Source: Bacteroidota bacterium (lineage in GTDB: Bacteria; Bacteroidota; Bacteroidia; Cytophagales; Cytophagaceae). Taken from it: a stretch of 64,000 nt of DNA. The DNA lies in assembly GCA_023392125.1 (NCBI GenBank), contig JAEVZS010000002.1, positions 62,001 to 126,000 on the forward strand, written 5' to 3'. Shown in pieces: positions 17,071 to 25,176 of the stretch. The first letter of the stretch is position 1. Each line of letters begins with the position of its first letter. Position numbers and translations under genes: made by a program. The notes beneath the pieces are model-generated. The model ran no database searches. It saw only the letters and a list, made by a program, of their open reading frames with translations, and was not told where the DNA came from.

Positions 17071-18111
17071 TTATTGCGTTGCTTCAGAAATGTAATGCAT
17101 AAGCTTTATCGATGAATCCTCCCATGAGAATCGTCTGATGTTTTCGAGACCCTTTTTATGTAAATACGCTTGAAGTTCCGAATTGTAACAGACTTCTTTT
17201 AATTTATTTGCTATATCAGCAGTGTCATATGGATTAACGTATACACTTGCATCGCCACATACTTCTCTCAGGCTGGGGATATCTGATACAATTGTAGGGC
17301 AGCCTGAAGCCATTGCTTCCAAGGGAGGAATACCAAAGCCTTCGTAAAAAGAAGGGTAGATAAAAGCTGTGGCATTTTGATATAATTGCTTAAGTTCTTC
17401 ATCCTTTATATATCCTGTAAAGGTGACATTATTATAATGTTTGACTTGGGTGCTCTTGTTGAAAACTCTATTGGAAGAACCTATTACTTTTAATGTATAG
17501 TCTTTAATATCAGCGGATAAGAAGCCATTGATAAGTCCTGCAAAGTTTTTTTTAGGATCAAGGGATGATACAGCCAGAATATATTTGTCTTTTCCAGGAT
17601 TCTCAGTTTGGTTAAATTTCTGGTTAACACCGTTTGGAATAACAATAGAAGGAATCCCAAGATGGATTTTGATGCGTTCCTGTGAGAAACAACTTACTGT
17701 AAACACTTTTTTAGCTGATTGACCGATTTGCGGCAGTATGAACTGATAATATTTTTTAAAAAGGAAAGAGTAAGCTGAGGAGAAATCAAATACAGCCATA
17801 TCATGTATCACAATAAAGTTATTGGGATAATAAACAGGAGCAGTATTCGCTAAATTGAGAAGATATGGTCTGTCGTGGTTCTTTAGAAACCTTGGTAGTT
17901 CAATTTGCTCCCATAAATGTCCAGAAAAATTACCAAAGGTTATTACGTTAAACTCTTTTGCTAAATCAATATGCAGAATATTTTTAGGGGCAACAAAATG
18001 AACTTCCGGGAAATTTTTAATGATTTGTTTGCTTATTTCAATCGCAAATCGTTGAACTCCGGTGATTGGCTGGGTTAGAAATCGTGCGTTTATAAAAAGT
18101 TTTTTTTTCAT
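17071..18111 (-). CDS. Family 4 glycosyltransferase (GT1-domain) of the polysaccharide cluster
   Basis: A 346-residue GT4 enzyme starting MKKKLFINARFLTQPITGV, the normal family N-terminus; the longer reading frame to 18174 is not needed. Seen: FIVIHDMAVFDFSSAYS, FTVSCFSQERIKIHLGI, the donor domain ILAVSSLDPKKNFAGLINGF and EX7E element EGFGIPPLEAMASGCPTIVS. It resembles mannosyl- or rhamnosyltransferases of capsule loci, but specificity is not readable. Its first 74 bases overlap the 3' end of the upstream polymerase-like gene in another frame, an unusually long overlap. Base composition is AT-rich like its neighbours. Confidence 0.88.
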   Translation of the reverse strand: MKKKLFINARFLTQPITGVQRFAIEISKQIIKNFPEVHFVAPKNILHIDLAKEFNVITFGNFSGHLWEQIELPRFLKNHDRPYLLNLANTAPVYYPNNFIVIHDMAVFDFSSAYSFLFKKYYQFILPQIGQSAKKVFTVSCFSQERIKIHLGIPSIVIPNGVNQKFNQTENPGKDKYILAVSSLDPKKNFAGLINGFLSADIKDYTLKVIGSSNRVFNKSTQVKHYNNVTFTGYIKDEELKQLYQNATAFIYPSFYEGFGIPPLEAMASGCPTIVSDIPSLREVCGDASVYVNPYDTADIANKLKEVCYNSELQAYLHKKGLENIRRFSWEDSSIKLMHYISEATQ

Positions 18112-19417
18112 CGAAGGATATTGCAAATGCTGTAAAGACCCATACATAGAGAACGGAAAATGTTGGAAAGGCAATAAGATAAAACAAGATAATGATAATC
18201 CCGGATAGAGCCAAACCTGTTGAATCGTTTAAGGCAGAACGAACTATAATTACCCATAACGACAAAAACAGTATAAGAGCGGGAAACCCCAGTTCAGCCA
18301 ATATTTCAAAATAGACATTATTTACTATATATGTCTTCGAGTCATCCAGATTATATTTCGCGGATCTGTTATACTCTTGCAAATGAGCTGAAAAATTAGA
18401 CAATCCAACTCCAAAAAAAGGATTATTCATTCCAATGTCTGTCGCGATCGATATTAGATTTAATCGTTCATTTCTGGAATTATGCGCATCTTCGTGATCT
18501 CCCTGTTTATCATCTATAGGAATAAATTTAGTAGTCAGGAATGCTATATCCTTGTTTGAGCTCAATAAAACAGGAGCGGATATTACTACTGCAAGGACAA
18601 GAAGTATATATATGTACTTTTTCTTTCTGATCAGGTGGAATGCGCAGAATATAATAATAAAGAGCGCCAGAGATGCGAAGCCCATTGCTGACACTGTTGG
18701 TATAAGAGAAAGTAAGATTAGTAGAGAAAGTATATACTTTTTTATATAAAGCGATAATACAAATGCGAGTGAAAAAAACAGACCCGCATAATTTCCCTCT
18801 TTAAATGTACCGCATCTTATAAAATGTCCGAATGAGAATAAGCCGTGCTGAGGCCAGGCATCCATACCAGGAAGTAAAAGCACTGGCCAGTTATTTAAAC
18901 TATAAATAAATAAGTACCAGCCATATAGTCCTGATGTGACTGCTCCCCAGCAGATTACCTGTACATACAGTATTCTGTTTCTTTTGAAAGCCTTCGAAGC
19001 GACTAATACCGTACATGCTGCACTGAAAGTATAGATTGTTTTTAAAAATGAATTGATGCGAAGGCCAAACCGGTATTCAGAATAATTTAAAGGGTATGTG
19101 TACGACCAATTGTAGTTTATGCAAAATGATGTAACCACAAGAAGCAAGAAAAACAAAAAAATATAAAATATTTTTTTTGAGTTGGGGGGAAATGTATCGA
19201 TACTGAATGAATACAAAGACAACGTATATCCAATAAGATACAGAAAAACAAGACATGTCAATGCAATCTCGGATATTTTTAATGGAAATCCGATATCGAT
19301 TGTCAATGCCTGCGAGAAAGGTAAAAAAAAGAAGAAAACGATCAGACAACAGTGTTTGCTACCTTCCAATATAGAAAAAAAACTATTCTTTGTTGGAAAG
19401 GTGCAGATTTGAGACAT
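18038..19417 (-). CDS. O-antigen polymerase/ligase-like membrane protein (Wzy-type)
   Basis: A 459-residue multi-pass inner-membrane protein with about ten to twelve hydrophobic segments, for example HCCLIVFFFFLPFSQALTI and PALILFLSLWVIIVRSAL. The O-antigen ligase family loop is present: NNPFFGVGLSNFSAHLQEYN followed by DDSKTYIVNNVYFEILAELG. It probably polymerises repeat units at the periplasmic face. The gene overlaps the upstream membrane-protein gene by 35 bases and the downstream glycosyltransferase by 74 bases, so translation may be coupled. The region is markedly AT-rich and its proteins are rich in Lys, Asn, Ile and Phe, suggesting acquisition by transfer. Confidence 0.85.
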   Translation of the reverse strand: MSQICTFPTKNSFFSILEGSKHCCLIVFFFFLPFSQALTIDIGFPLKISEIALTCLVFLYLIGYTLSLYSFSIDTFPPNSKKIFYIFLFFLLLVVTSFCINYNWSYTYPLNYSEYRFGLRINSFLKTIYTFSAACTVLVASKAFKRNRILYVQVICWGAVTSGLYGWYLFIYSLNNWPVLLLPGMDAWPQHGLFSFGHFIRCGTFKEGNYAGLFFSLAFVLSLYIKKYILSLLILLSLIPTVSAMGFASLALFIIIFCAFHLIRKKKYIYILLVLAVVISAPVLLSSNKDIAFLTTKFIPIDDKQGDHEDAHNSRNERLNLISIATDIGMNNPFFGVGLSNFSAHLQEYNRSAKYNLDDSKTYIVNNVYFEILAELGFPALILFLSLWVIIVRSALNDSTGLALSGIIIILFYLIAFPTFSVLYVWVFTAFAISFDEKKTFYKRTISNPANHRSSTICD

Positions 19418-20753
19418 TACTGTAGTTATATGAATTTATAAAGGCGATCAATTTTCTGATAACCCACAAGCAAATGTTTATAAATAAGAATACATAAAGA
19501 GATATAAAGCCAATACTAATGCTCATGCAGGTAATAAGTGTCCACATAATTGTCTTTGTATATGCTTTAATAATATCTGTATGATACAACTCGCTACGTT
19601 TTATCTGTAAGTCTACATGGCGCAGTACATAACCAGCAATCAACCCAAGAAAAATAACTCCGTATAATCCGAAATTAAAATAGACTTCTCCAAAAAAGCC
19701 AGGTCTAAAACCAGGAAAGTCTGCACTGTTATATTTTGTAACATCTGCAGTAAAAATTCCTAGAGCCCATTTATCTCTGAACTCAGACAGTTCCCGTGGG
19801 ATAAAAGATAATAAGCCGGCAATGTAGGTTTTTCCTCTAACAAAATCATGATCCCAGTGAGATAAGACAAAAGCAAAGTCTCTTGTATCTGAAAATGTAG
19901 TGCCATACAGAACAGATTTGATTGTGGTATTAGACTCAGAACTTTCGGAAGCTCTTAGGGACAAAACCAGAATTGTTGAATAAATAAACAACAGTCCTAT
20001 TACCATAATCTTCTGAACATTGATTTTATAATTGTTTTTTATGCAGTAAAACCCAAACAAAATCAGAATAGGTTCTAAAATTGCCATCCTGGTTCCAAGA
20101 AATGCTGAGAAAACTACTAAAAAGATAAATGAAATCTTTTTTTGTAAAGAAGGTTTGTTAAGCAGGCGCAGACCAGCAATTAAAATAGCCATTGGGTAAA
20201 AAATCAGGCATAGATTATATATTGGTCTTAAAGGCCCGTTGGACTGAAAAAAGGTCCTTGGAGAAAAGAGATTGTCTGTGATAATCTGAAAGTAGAGTAC
20301 AATAGCGAGGAAAAAAAAGCCGATCCATAAGATCAAATTTGAGGAAACGGGGTTTTTAATGTTTTTTTCTGTTATTTTTTCAATGGGGCGGAACAAAAAA
20401 TCGAGAAATCTGTGATCAGATCTTAATGAGTACAAAAATCGTCCGACATGCATGGATATATATCCTAAAATTGAGATGATATAGGCTTTATCAAGGAAAA
20501 GGTCAATTTTTTGTAAATCCTCTTCATCAAATGCGATTATATTTTTAGCAGAACCATTAAAAGGATACATAAACAAAACGTGTACAAGAAAAAAGCGGGC
20601 AGTAACCAGAGTCCAGAAATCCAGTTTCCAACCCCATTTACGATAATTCTTATACCAGAACCAAATGAAGTGAATTATAAGTAATGCATTGATGAGTAAG
20701 CATAACTTACTCCCTTTTATAGCACCATTATAATACTCAATTTTATCAAACAT
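19383..20753 (-). CDS. Oligosaccharide repeat unit polymerase-like membrane protein
   Basis: A 456-residue multi-pass membrane protein with an arrangement like O-antigen polymerases of the oligosaccharide repeat-unit polymerase type: N-terminal helices (LCLLINALLIIHFIWFWY), a cluster of helices from about residue 135, a large loop containing the Arg-rich SFIPRELSEFRDKWALGIF and PGFRPGFFGEVYFNFGLYG, then C-terminal helices. The GxxxEVYFNFG region is typical of this family. It follows the flippase gene by 2 bases. A different polymerase/ligase-like protein is directly downstream, so one of the pair may be ligase and the other polymerase. Recognition is from topology and partial motifs only. Confidence 0.68.
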   Translation of the reverse strand: MFDKIEYYNGAIKGSKLCLLINALLIIHFIWFWYKNYRKWGWKLDFWTLVTARFFLVHVLFMYPFNGSAKNIIAFDEEDLQKIDLFLDKAYIISILGYISMHVGRFLYSLRSDHRFLDFLFRPIEKITEKNIKNPVSSNLILWIGFFFLAIVLYFQIITDNLFSPRTFFQSNGPLRPIYNLCLIFYPMAILIAGLRLLNKPSLQKKISFIFLVVFSAFLGTRMAILEPILILFGFYCIKNNYKINVQKIMVIGLLFIYSTILVLSLRASESSESNTTIKSVLYGTTFSDTRDFAFVLSHWDHDFVRGKTYIAGLLSFIPRELSEFRDKWALGIFTADVTKYNSADFPGFRPGFFGEVYFNFGLYGVIFLGLIAGYVLRHVDLQIKRSELYHTDIIKAYTKTIMWTLITCMSISIGFISLYVFLFINICLWVIRKLIAFINSYNYSNVSNLHLSNKE

Positions 20754-20755
20754 GC

Positions 20756-22042
20756 TTAAGTGTTTTGAAGAGGGCCAGGGCTTAAGTTAACAAAATAATT
20801 GAGGCCATCTTTAATATAAAGATAGATATTCATTGTAATGAGAACAAATGCTTCAGTTATTGCAATAGTATACACTGTCCCCAAACCTCCCAGTTCTTTT
20901 CCCAGAATAACGTTTAGAACAACATTTAGTATCGAAGCAGATATCATTATTATAGAGAATGCTCTTTTGTAGTTATAAATGAGCATGGTTTGATAGGCTG
21001 CGATATTGATTCCTATTATCAGAGGGATAAAGCTCATATACCTTAGTAATGATATTGAGTATGGGTTCATCTCATTTGACAACAGGTAGATTATCAGATC
21101 TGAAAACCAATAAACTATTATACCAAAAAAAAGAAAACCACCGCCGGCGAGATAGTTAAACCGGGTAAAAAAGTGCCTCAGGCTTTTTGAAGATTCAATT
21201 TTGAGTTTACATGCATGGGGATATACTGTCTGGAAAATTACAGAAACAAGATGTTTGCCTGCAATTAGTACTTTTTCTGCGATACTATATAACCCCACGA
21301 CCTCTGTAGAAGAAACGAATTGTAAAATTACAATGTTGATATTCATATAGATATTGGTTGCGAAATTTGAAATAAAGATTGCGAACCCGTCATAGAGAGT
21401 TGATTTTATATGTGATATATCCGGCCATTCGGTATTTATGTTAAATGATTTTTTGACTAAAAGTAGGGCTGCGATTCCTGCGACAAAGCTTCCTAAACCA
21501 TGAAGCATGTTGGTGTATATATAATCGGCTTCGTCCCGGATCACAACGAATGTTAGCAGAGTAAATAATATTTTAGAAACAACATTGAGGTAGGTAATAT
21601 ACTTCATTTTTTCCATCCCAAGGAAGAACCAGACAGGGACAACTGCCTGACCAAAAAACATGGAGGAAGAGAATATAAACAACAGATAGTGCTCCCGGAA
21701 AAGGGGAAGGATAAAAGTCAGTAGTAGTATAATAAGGAAACTAATAAGACATAAAAAAAGTCTGGCCCATAATACTGAGTTGAATATTATCCGAAGTTTT
21801 TCGGGGTTGTTTCTGTTTTCAGAAACACTTTTGGTTGCAGATAAGTTAAATCCATATTCCGAAAATATTACCAGATAAAGTGCAATAACCTGAGCAAAGC
21901 TTACAAGTCCAAACTTTTCAATTCCCAGGACTTTCACCTGATGAGGAATTACCATAAGAGGAAGGACAAAATTGGTTGCCTGTATTAGAGCCAGCGATGA
22001 AAAGTTTTTTACTAGCCGGACTTGGGCAGGATTAAATTTCAA
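20756..22042 (-). CDS. Polysaccharide flippase (Wzx-type, MOP superfamily)
   Basis: Translocates lipid-linked polysaccharide repeat units across the inner membrane. The 428 residues contain about twelve hydrophobic segments. The N-terminus FSSLALIQATNFVLPLMVIP with PHQVKVLGIEKFGLVSFAQ is the RfbX/Wzx hallmark, and FSEYGFNLSATKSVSENRNN follows. The start is a TTG at 22042, directly before FNPAQVRLVKNFSS. It is the first gene of the minus-strand polysaccharide block and is divergent from the Wzz-like gene at 22159, so the 116-base gap probably holds promoters for both directions. Downstream genes follow at 2 bases or with overlap. Confidence 0.92.
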   Translation of the reverse strand: MKFNPAQVRLVKNFSSLALIQATNFVLPLMVIPHQVKVLGIEKFGLVSFAQVIALYLVIFSEYGFNLSATKSVSENRNNPEKLRIIFNSVLWARLFLCLISFLIILLLTFILPLFREHYLLFIFSSSMFFGQAVVPVWFFLGMEKMKYITYLNVVSKILFTLLTFVVIRDEADYIYTNMLHGLGSFVAGIAALLLVKKSFNINTEWPDISHIKSTLYDGFAIFISNFATNIYMNINIVILQFVSSTEVVGLYSIAEKVLIAGKHLVSVIFQTVYPHACKLKIESSKSLRHFFTRFNYLAGGGFLFFGIIVYWFSDLIIYLLSNEMNPYSISLLRYMSFIPLIIGINIAAYQTMLIYNYKRAFSIIMISASILNVVLNVILGKELGGLGTVYTIAITEAFVLITMNIYLYIKDGLNYFVNLSPGPLQNT

Positions 22043-22110
22043 TTTTCAATGTGTGTTTTATATAATAATAATTGTGCAAATCTAGTTTATTGGAAAGAAG
22101 AGACCAAAAA

Positions 22111-22141
22111 TTTCTCATATTCAAATAAACTATTAACTTTG
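22111..22141 (+). promoter_or_regulatory. Promoter for the Wzz-like gene
   Basis: TTTC at 22111-22114, a 19-base spacer and TAACTTTG at 22134-22141, close to the Bacteroidota consensus (one mismatch in the upstream box). The ATG follows 17 bases later. Confidence 0.55.
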
Positions 22142-22158
22142 CGGAAAAACAGGATTAT

Positions 22159-23088
22159 ATGAGTTCAGAAAGTAATAAAAGCAAGAATCTATACGAAAGT
22201 GATGAGGTAAATCTGACTCCGTTTTTTCTTTTTGTTGAACGCTTTTTTAAAGGGATTGGCAGGTTAATTTCTTATCTGTTTCATCTTGCAATGCGAAATT
22301 CCAGAATCATATTTTATTCTGTTTTTTTGGGAGTAGTGCTCTCGTTGACCAATTTCTTTTTTATTGAACAACATAAATATAAGACCAGCCTTATATTGGT
22401 CAGCAATCTTCTTAGTGATGAATTTTGTGGATCTCTGGTTGAAACTTTACATGAGCTTTCGCGAGAGAAAAACTATGATGTACTTTCGGAAAAATTAAAG
22501 CTATCGTTAGATATAACAAAAAAAATAAAATCGATAAGTTATATTAAATATCAGTCCGTTGCTCCAAAAGACACGATGATTGGTAGTCCGTTTTCTATTC
22601 AGGTGGTAGTCTATGATAATTCCATATTGGATACTCTTCAGGCCAGCCTGATTAGCTATCTTGAGAATAATGAATATGCCTTGAAGCGAAAATCTGTCAG
22701 AAATGAAATTTTAAAGGATTTTTCTGTTAAAATGGAAAGGGATTTGTCAGATTTGGATACTATCGTAAAAAAGGCAAGCGTAGGCTTGATCTCCTCTGGT
22801 TTGGATCCGATCGAAACATATAAAAAAGTTATCAGTGTGCATTATGAGAAATTCTTGATGAAAGAAAGGATTGCTCTTTTAAATAATTTCGATGTAATAG
22901 CGGGCTTTACAAAATTTAAAAAACCAAGCTCTCCACGCTTACTTAGAGACGCAGTGGTGTTGGGGTTTGTATTTGGCTGGTTTGGAATGTTCTATTGTAT
23001 GTATCTTGAGAAAAAGAAAAGAAATGGCGGTAAGTTTATAATATCAAATGTGCCCGATCACTCTGTAAGTAAAGTTGATACTGAGTAA
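22159..23088 (+). CDS. Wzz-like chain length determinant protein
   Basis: A 309-residue inner-membrane protein with the two-helix topology of polysaccharide co-polymerases: helix one at about 50-70 (IIFYSVFLGVVLSLTNFFFI), a periplasmic domain of about 190 residues rich in coiled-coil-like segments, and helix two at about 265-285 (LRDAVVLGFVFGWFGMFYCM) preceded by the family-typical Pro-containing KFKKPSSPRLL. It likely sets chain length for the polymerases encoded on the opposite strand. There is no C-terminal tyrosine kinase domain. It is a single transcription unit with its own promoter and a strong terminator 110 bases after the stop. Confidence 0.8.
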   Translation: MSSESNKSKNLYESDEVNLTPFFLFVERFFKGIGRLISYLFHLAMRNSRIIFYSVFLGVVLSLTNFFFIEQHKYKTSLILVSNLLSDEFCGSLVETLHELSREKNYDVLSEKLKLSLDITKKIKSISYIKYQSVAPKDTMIGSPFSIQVVVYDNSILDTLQASLISYLENNEYALKRKSVRNEILKDFSVKMERDLSDLDTIVKKASVGLISSGLDPIETYKKVISVHYEKFLMKERIALLNNFDVIAGFTKFKKPSSPRLLRDAVVLGFVFGWFGMFYCMYLEKKKRNGGKFIISNVPDHSVSKVDTE

Positions 23089-23198
23089 GTTTTATGTGTG
23101 ATAACCTTGATTAGACGAGTATTCCTGTAAATGATGGAACGATCAATAAAAATGAATACTTTAGACTGGGCGTTATAAAAGCAAAAAGTGTGTATGTG

Positions 23199-23229
23199 CA
23201 GGCCGTTGAAGAGACGGCCTGTTTTGTTT
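23199..23229 (+). terminator. Terminator downstream of the Wzz-like gene
   Basis: Perfect 8-base stem CAGGCCGT/ACGGCCTG with a 7-base loop followed by TTTTGTTT. Confidence 0.8.
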
Positions 23230-23462
23230 CCGGGATCATTGTTGAAGGGTATCTCTTACACGAGGTCGGTATATATAGTAGCAATTTATATCAGCACACA
23301 GCTGGATGCGCGTGGTAATAATGCTATGGAGATCAGCCTGAATGTGTCCTCATCTTTCTGCAGGTATGTATATACTTCAGATGCAGACGGAAGATGCCAT
23401 TTATACGAGACAGATAATCATATCTCAATAGTATTGCTTTACTACTGATTGTGCTTTATTCT
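23230..23462 (+). other. Non-coding stretch between two plus-strand terminators
   Basis: No convincing gene. A reading frame of 40 codons from an ATG at about 23325 (MEISLNVSSSFCRYVYTSDA...) ends at about 23447, just before the second terminator, but lacks a ribosome site and a recognisable domain. Either an eroded gene, a small RNA or a small protein may lie here. No consensus promoter was found. Confidence 0.3.
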
Positions 23463-23496
23463 CAGGAGGCAGGTTTACCTGCTTCCTGTTTTTTTA
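23463..23496 (+). terminator. Second plus-strand terminator, no recognised gene upstream
   Basis: Long stem CAGGAGGCAGG, loop TTTA, CCTGCTTCCTG (one G-T pair) and eight Ts. The U-tract exists only in the plus direction. Confidence 0.8.
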
Positions 23497-23550
23497 TCAG
23501 TAATATTTCAAAAAAAATAACCGGCGCTTCGGCAGGGAAATTGTCAAATG

Positions 23551-23575
23551 AAAAAGGCTGCCCTTGCGGACAGCC
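23551..23575 (-). terminator. Terminator after superoxide dismutase
   Basis: GGCTG...CAGCC stem with inner GC pairs, followed on the minus strand by TTTTT, starting 10 bases after the sod stop codon. Confidence 0.75.
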
Positions 23576-23584
23576 CTGTCGGAT

Positions 23585-24259
23585 TTATTTTTTACTTTTC
23601 GCTTTATCGAATCGTTGAGAAACCTCATTCCAGTTTACGATATTCCAGAATGCATTGATGTAATCAGGTCGCTTATTCTGATATTTCAGATAATAAGCAT
23701 GTTCCCATACATCCAGCCCTAGTACAGGCGTACCTTTTACAGGTGCCAGATCCATCAGGGGATTATCCTGATTTGCAGAGGTGGTGATCTGAAGCTTGCC
23801 CTCGTTTGTTACAACAAGCCACGCCCAGCCGGAGCCAAACCGTGTTTTGGCAGAGTCGCTAAACTGGGTTTTAAAATTGTCGAAAGAGCCGAAGGATTTG
23901 TTTATGGCATCAGCCAGTTTTCCCTGAGGCTGTCCACCGCCATTAGGGGTAAATATGGTCCAGAAAAGGGTATGATTATAATGCCCGCCGGCATTGTTTC
24001 TGACTGCAGGACCATAGGCGCCGGCATTTTTCAGCAGATCATCAAGGGATTTATCCTTTAGCTTGGGATCTGTTTCGATTGCTTTGTTGAGATTGGTTAC
24101 ATAGCCTGCATGATGCCTGGAATGATGTATTTCCATTGTCTGGGCATCAAAGTTCGGTTCAAGAGCATTGTAGTCATAGGGAAGGGCAGGCAGTGTAAAC
24201 TGGGCAAAGGCGCCGTTTAATGTAAAAATGGCACCGGCTAATAAAAATAACTTTTTCAT
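23585..24259 (-). CDS. sodA: Exported superoxide dismutase, Mn type
   Basis: Converts superoxide to oxygen and hydrogen peroxide. The 224 residues contain a signal peptide ([20 protein letters not shown]), so the enzyme acts outside the cytoplasm, unlike most Fe/Mn SODs. All metal ligands are visible: His in [12 protein letters not shown], His in [10 protein letters not shown], Asp and His in [15 protein letters not shown]. Gly in NAGGHYNH and Gln in [10 protein letters not shown] suggest the Mn or cambialistic type rather than Fe (family knowledge). It lies downstream of the Bat operon on the same strand after a 166-base gap, which contains a weak inverted repeat CTACC/GGTAG, so it may be partly co-expressed with it. 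It is ended by its own terminator. Confidence 0.93.
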   Translation of the reverse strand: MKKLFLLAGAIFTLNGAFAQFTLPALPYDYNALEPNFDAQTMEIHHSRHHAGYVTNLNKAIETDPKLKDKSLDDLLKNAGAYGPAVRNNAGGHYNHTLFWTIFTPNGGGQPQGKLADAINKSFGSFDNFKTQFSDSAKTRFGSGWAWLVVTNEGKLQITTSANQDNPLMDLAPVKGTPVLGLDVWEHAYYLKYQNKRPDYINAFWNIVNWNEVSQRFDKAKSKK

Positions 24260-24425
24260 ACTGATAATAAATTTTTAAATATATCGGATACTACCGGATA
24301 ATCTTTCTGGTAGAAATACTATCCAATGATAATAAAATAGCGGCAAATACCGGTCCGTAATTTGCGAATTGTTGGTCACACAAGGAATTTTTCTGTGAGA
24401 GCAGGTAATTCCTGTGTATTCTGGA

Positions 24426-25175
24426 TTATATTCTTTCGATCGATTCTGCCGGAATCCAGCCAATATGGCCGTTGGGCAATTTGATTTTACTATACGGACC
24501 ATTATGCTGCAGCAATTCAACTTTCAGGCCTTCATGTATAACAAACAGCTTATTGCCTGCATCTCCCGGGGCGCTTGTCACTGTAATACTCGGATCAAAT
24601 ACAATCCCGTAATTCCGGTCATACAGTTCTTTCCGGCTTTGCCAGGCCATAAAAAACATAATAAATGAGAGAAACAGGCAAATGGCTGACATCCCCATAA
24701 ACAAACGCTTTGAGGCTGCCTGGCGGAGATAGATAAAAAGAAAAAGAGTTAACAGAAAAAGAAAGAAAAAAGCAATACTCAGAATAGCCCATGAATCAAC
24801 GGCCAATTGCCGGAGAAAATTTTCCCAGAACTGACCCTGATTGAGTGCTTCGACTTCGTCCGCGATCTTTGAGTTGGCCAGTTCCAGATTAAACAGCAGA
24901 TCTTCATCATGCGGATTAAGTCGTTTGGCTCTTTCATAATAAAGAATGGCGGATGGAATATTATTCAGCTTGAAATAGGTATTCCCGATATTATAATAGA
25001 GCTCGAATGAATGATACCCTTTATCATCAAGTGCTCTGAAATGTTCAAGCGCCGCCGGAAAATTTCCTTCGGCATAGGCATGCTTTCCCGATTCGATCAG
25101 TGACTGGTCGGAAACCTGTGCAGCTGTATACAGACCCGAAAAACAAAAACCAATGATGAATAATAGCGTTCTCAT
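24426..25175 (-). CDS. batE: BatE: TPR and SH3-type protein of the Bat operon
   Basis: A 249-residue membrane protein. Order: signal peptide (LLFIIGFCFSGLYTAAQ), two to three TPR repeats (YNIGNTYFKLNNIPSAILYY and following, about 25-110), two transmembrane helices (about 125-150 and 160-180), and a C-terminal bacterial SH3 domain (about 190-249, EGLKVELLQHNGPYSKIKL and GHIGWIPAESIE). This matches BatE of Bacteroidota, last gene of the Bat (aerotolerance-related) cluster. Its start lies 1 base after the stop of batD. The complex is thought to act in the periplasm with BatA-D; the molecular function is not established. Confidence 0.85.
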   Translation of the reverse strand: MRTLLFIIGFCFSGLYTAAQVSDQSLIESGKHAYAEGNFPAALEHFRALDDKGYHSFELYYNIGNTYFKLNNIPSAILYYERAKRLNPHDEDLLFNLELANSKIADEVEALNQGQFWENFLRQLAVDSWAILSIAFFFLFLLTLFLFIYLRQAASKRLFMGMSAICLFLSFIMFFMAWQSRKELYDRNYGIVFDPSITVTSAPGDAGNKLFVIHEGLKVELLQHNGPYSKIKLPNGHIGWIPAESIERI

Positions 25176-25176
25176 A

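Noticed and set aside
17071..18174. Longer start for the glycosyltransferase at 18174
   Set aside because: The extra 21 residues do not belong to the family N-terminus, which begins MKKKLFINARF at 18111.
23188..23448. Open frame of 86 codons spanning a terminator
   Set aside because: Its first part contains the terminator hairpin at 23199-23229; only the last 40 codons could be considered and they have no supporting signal.
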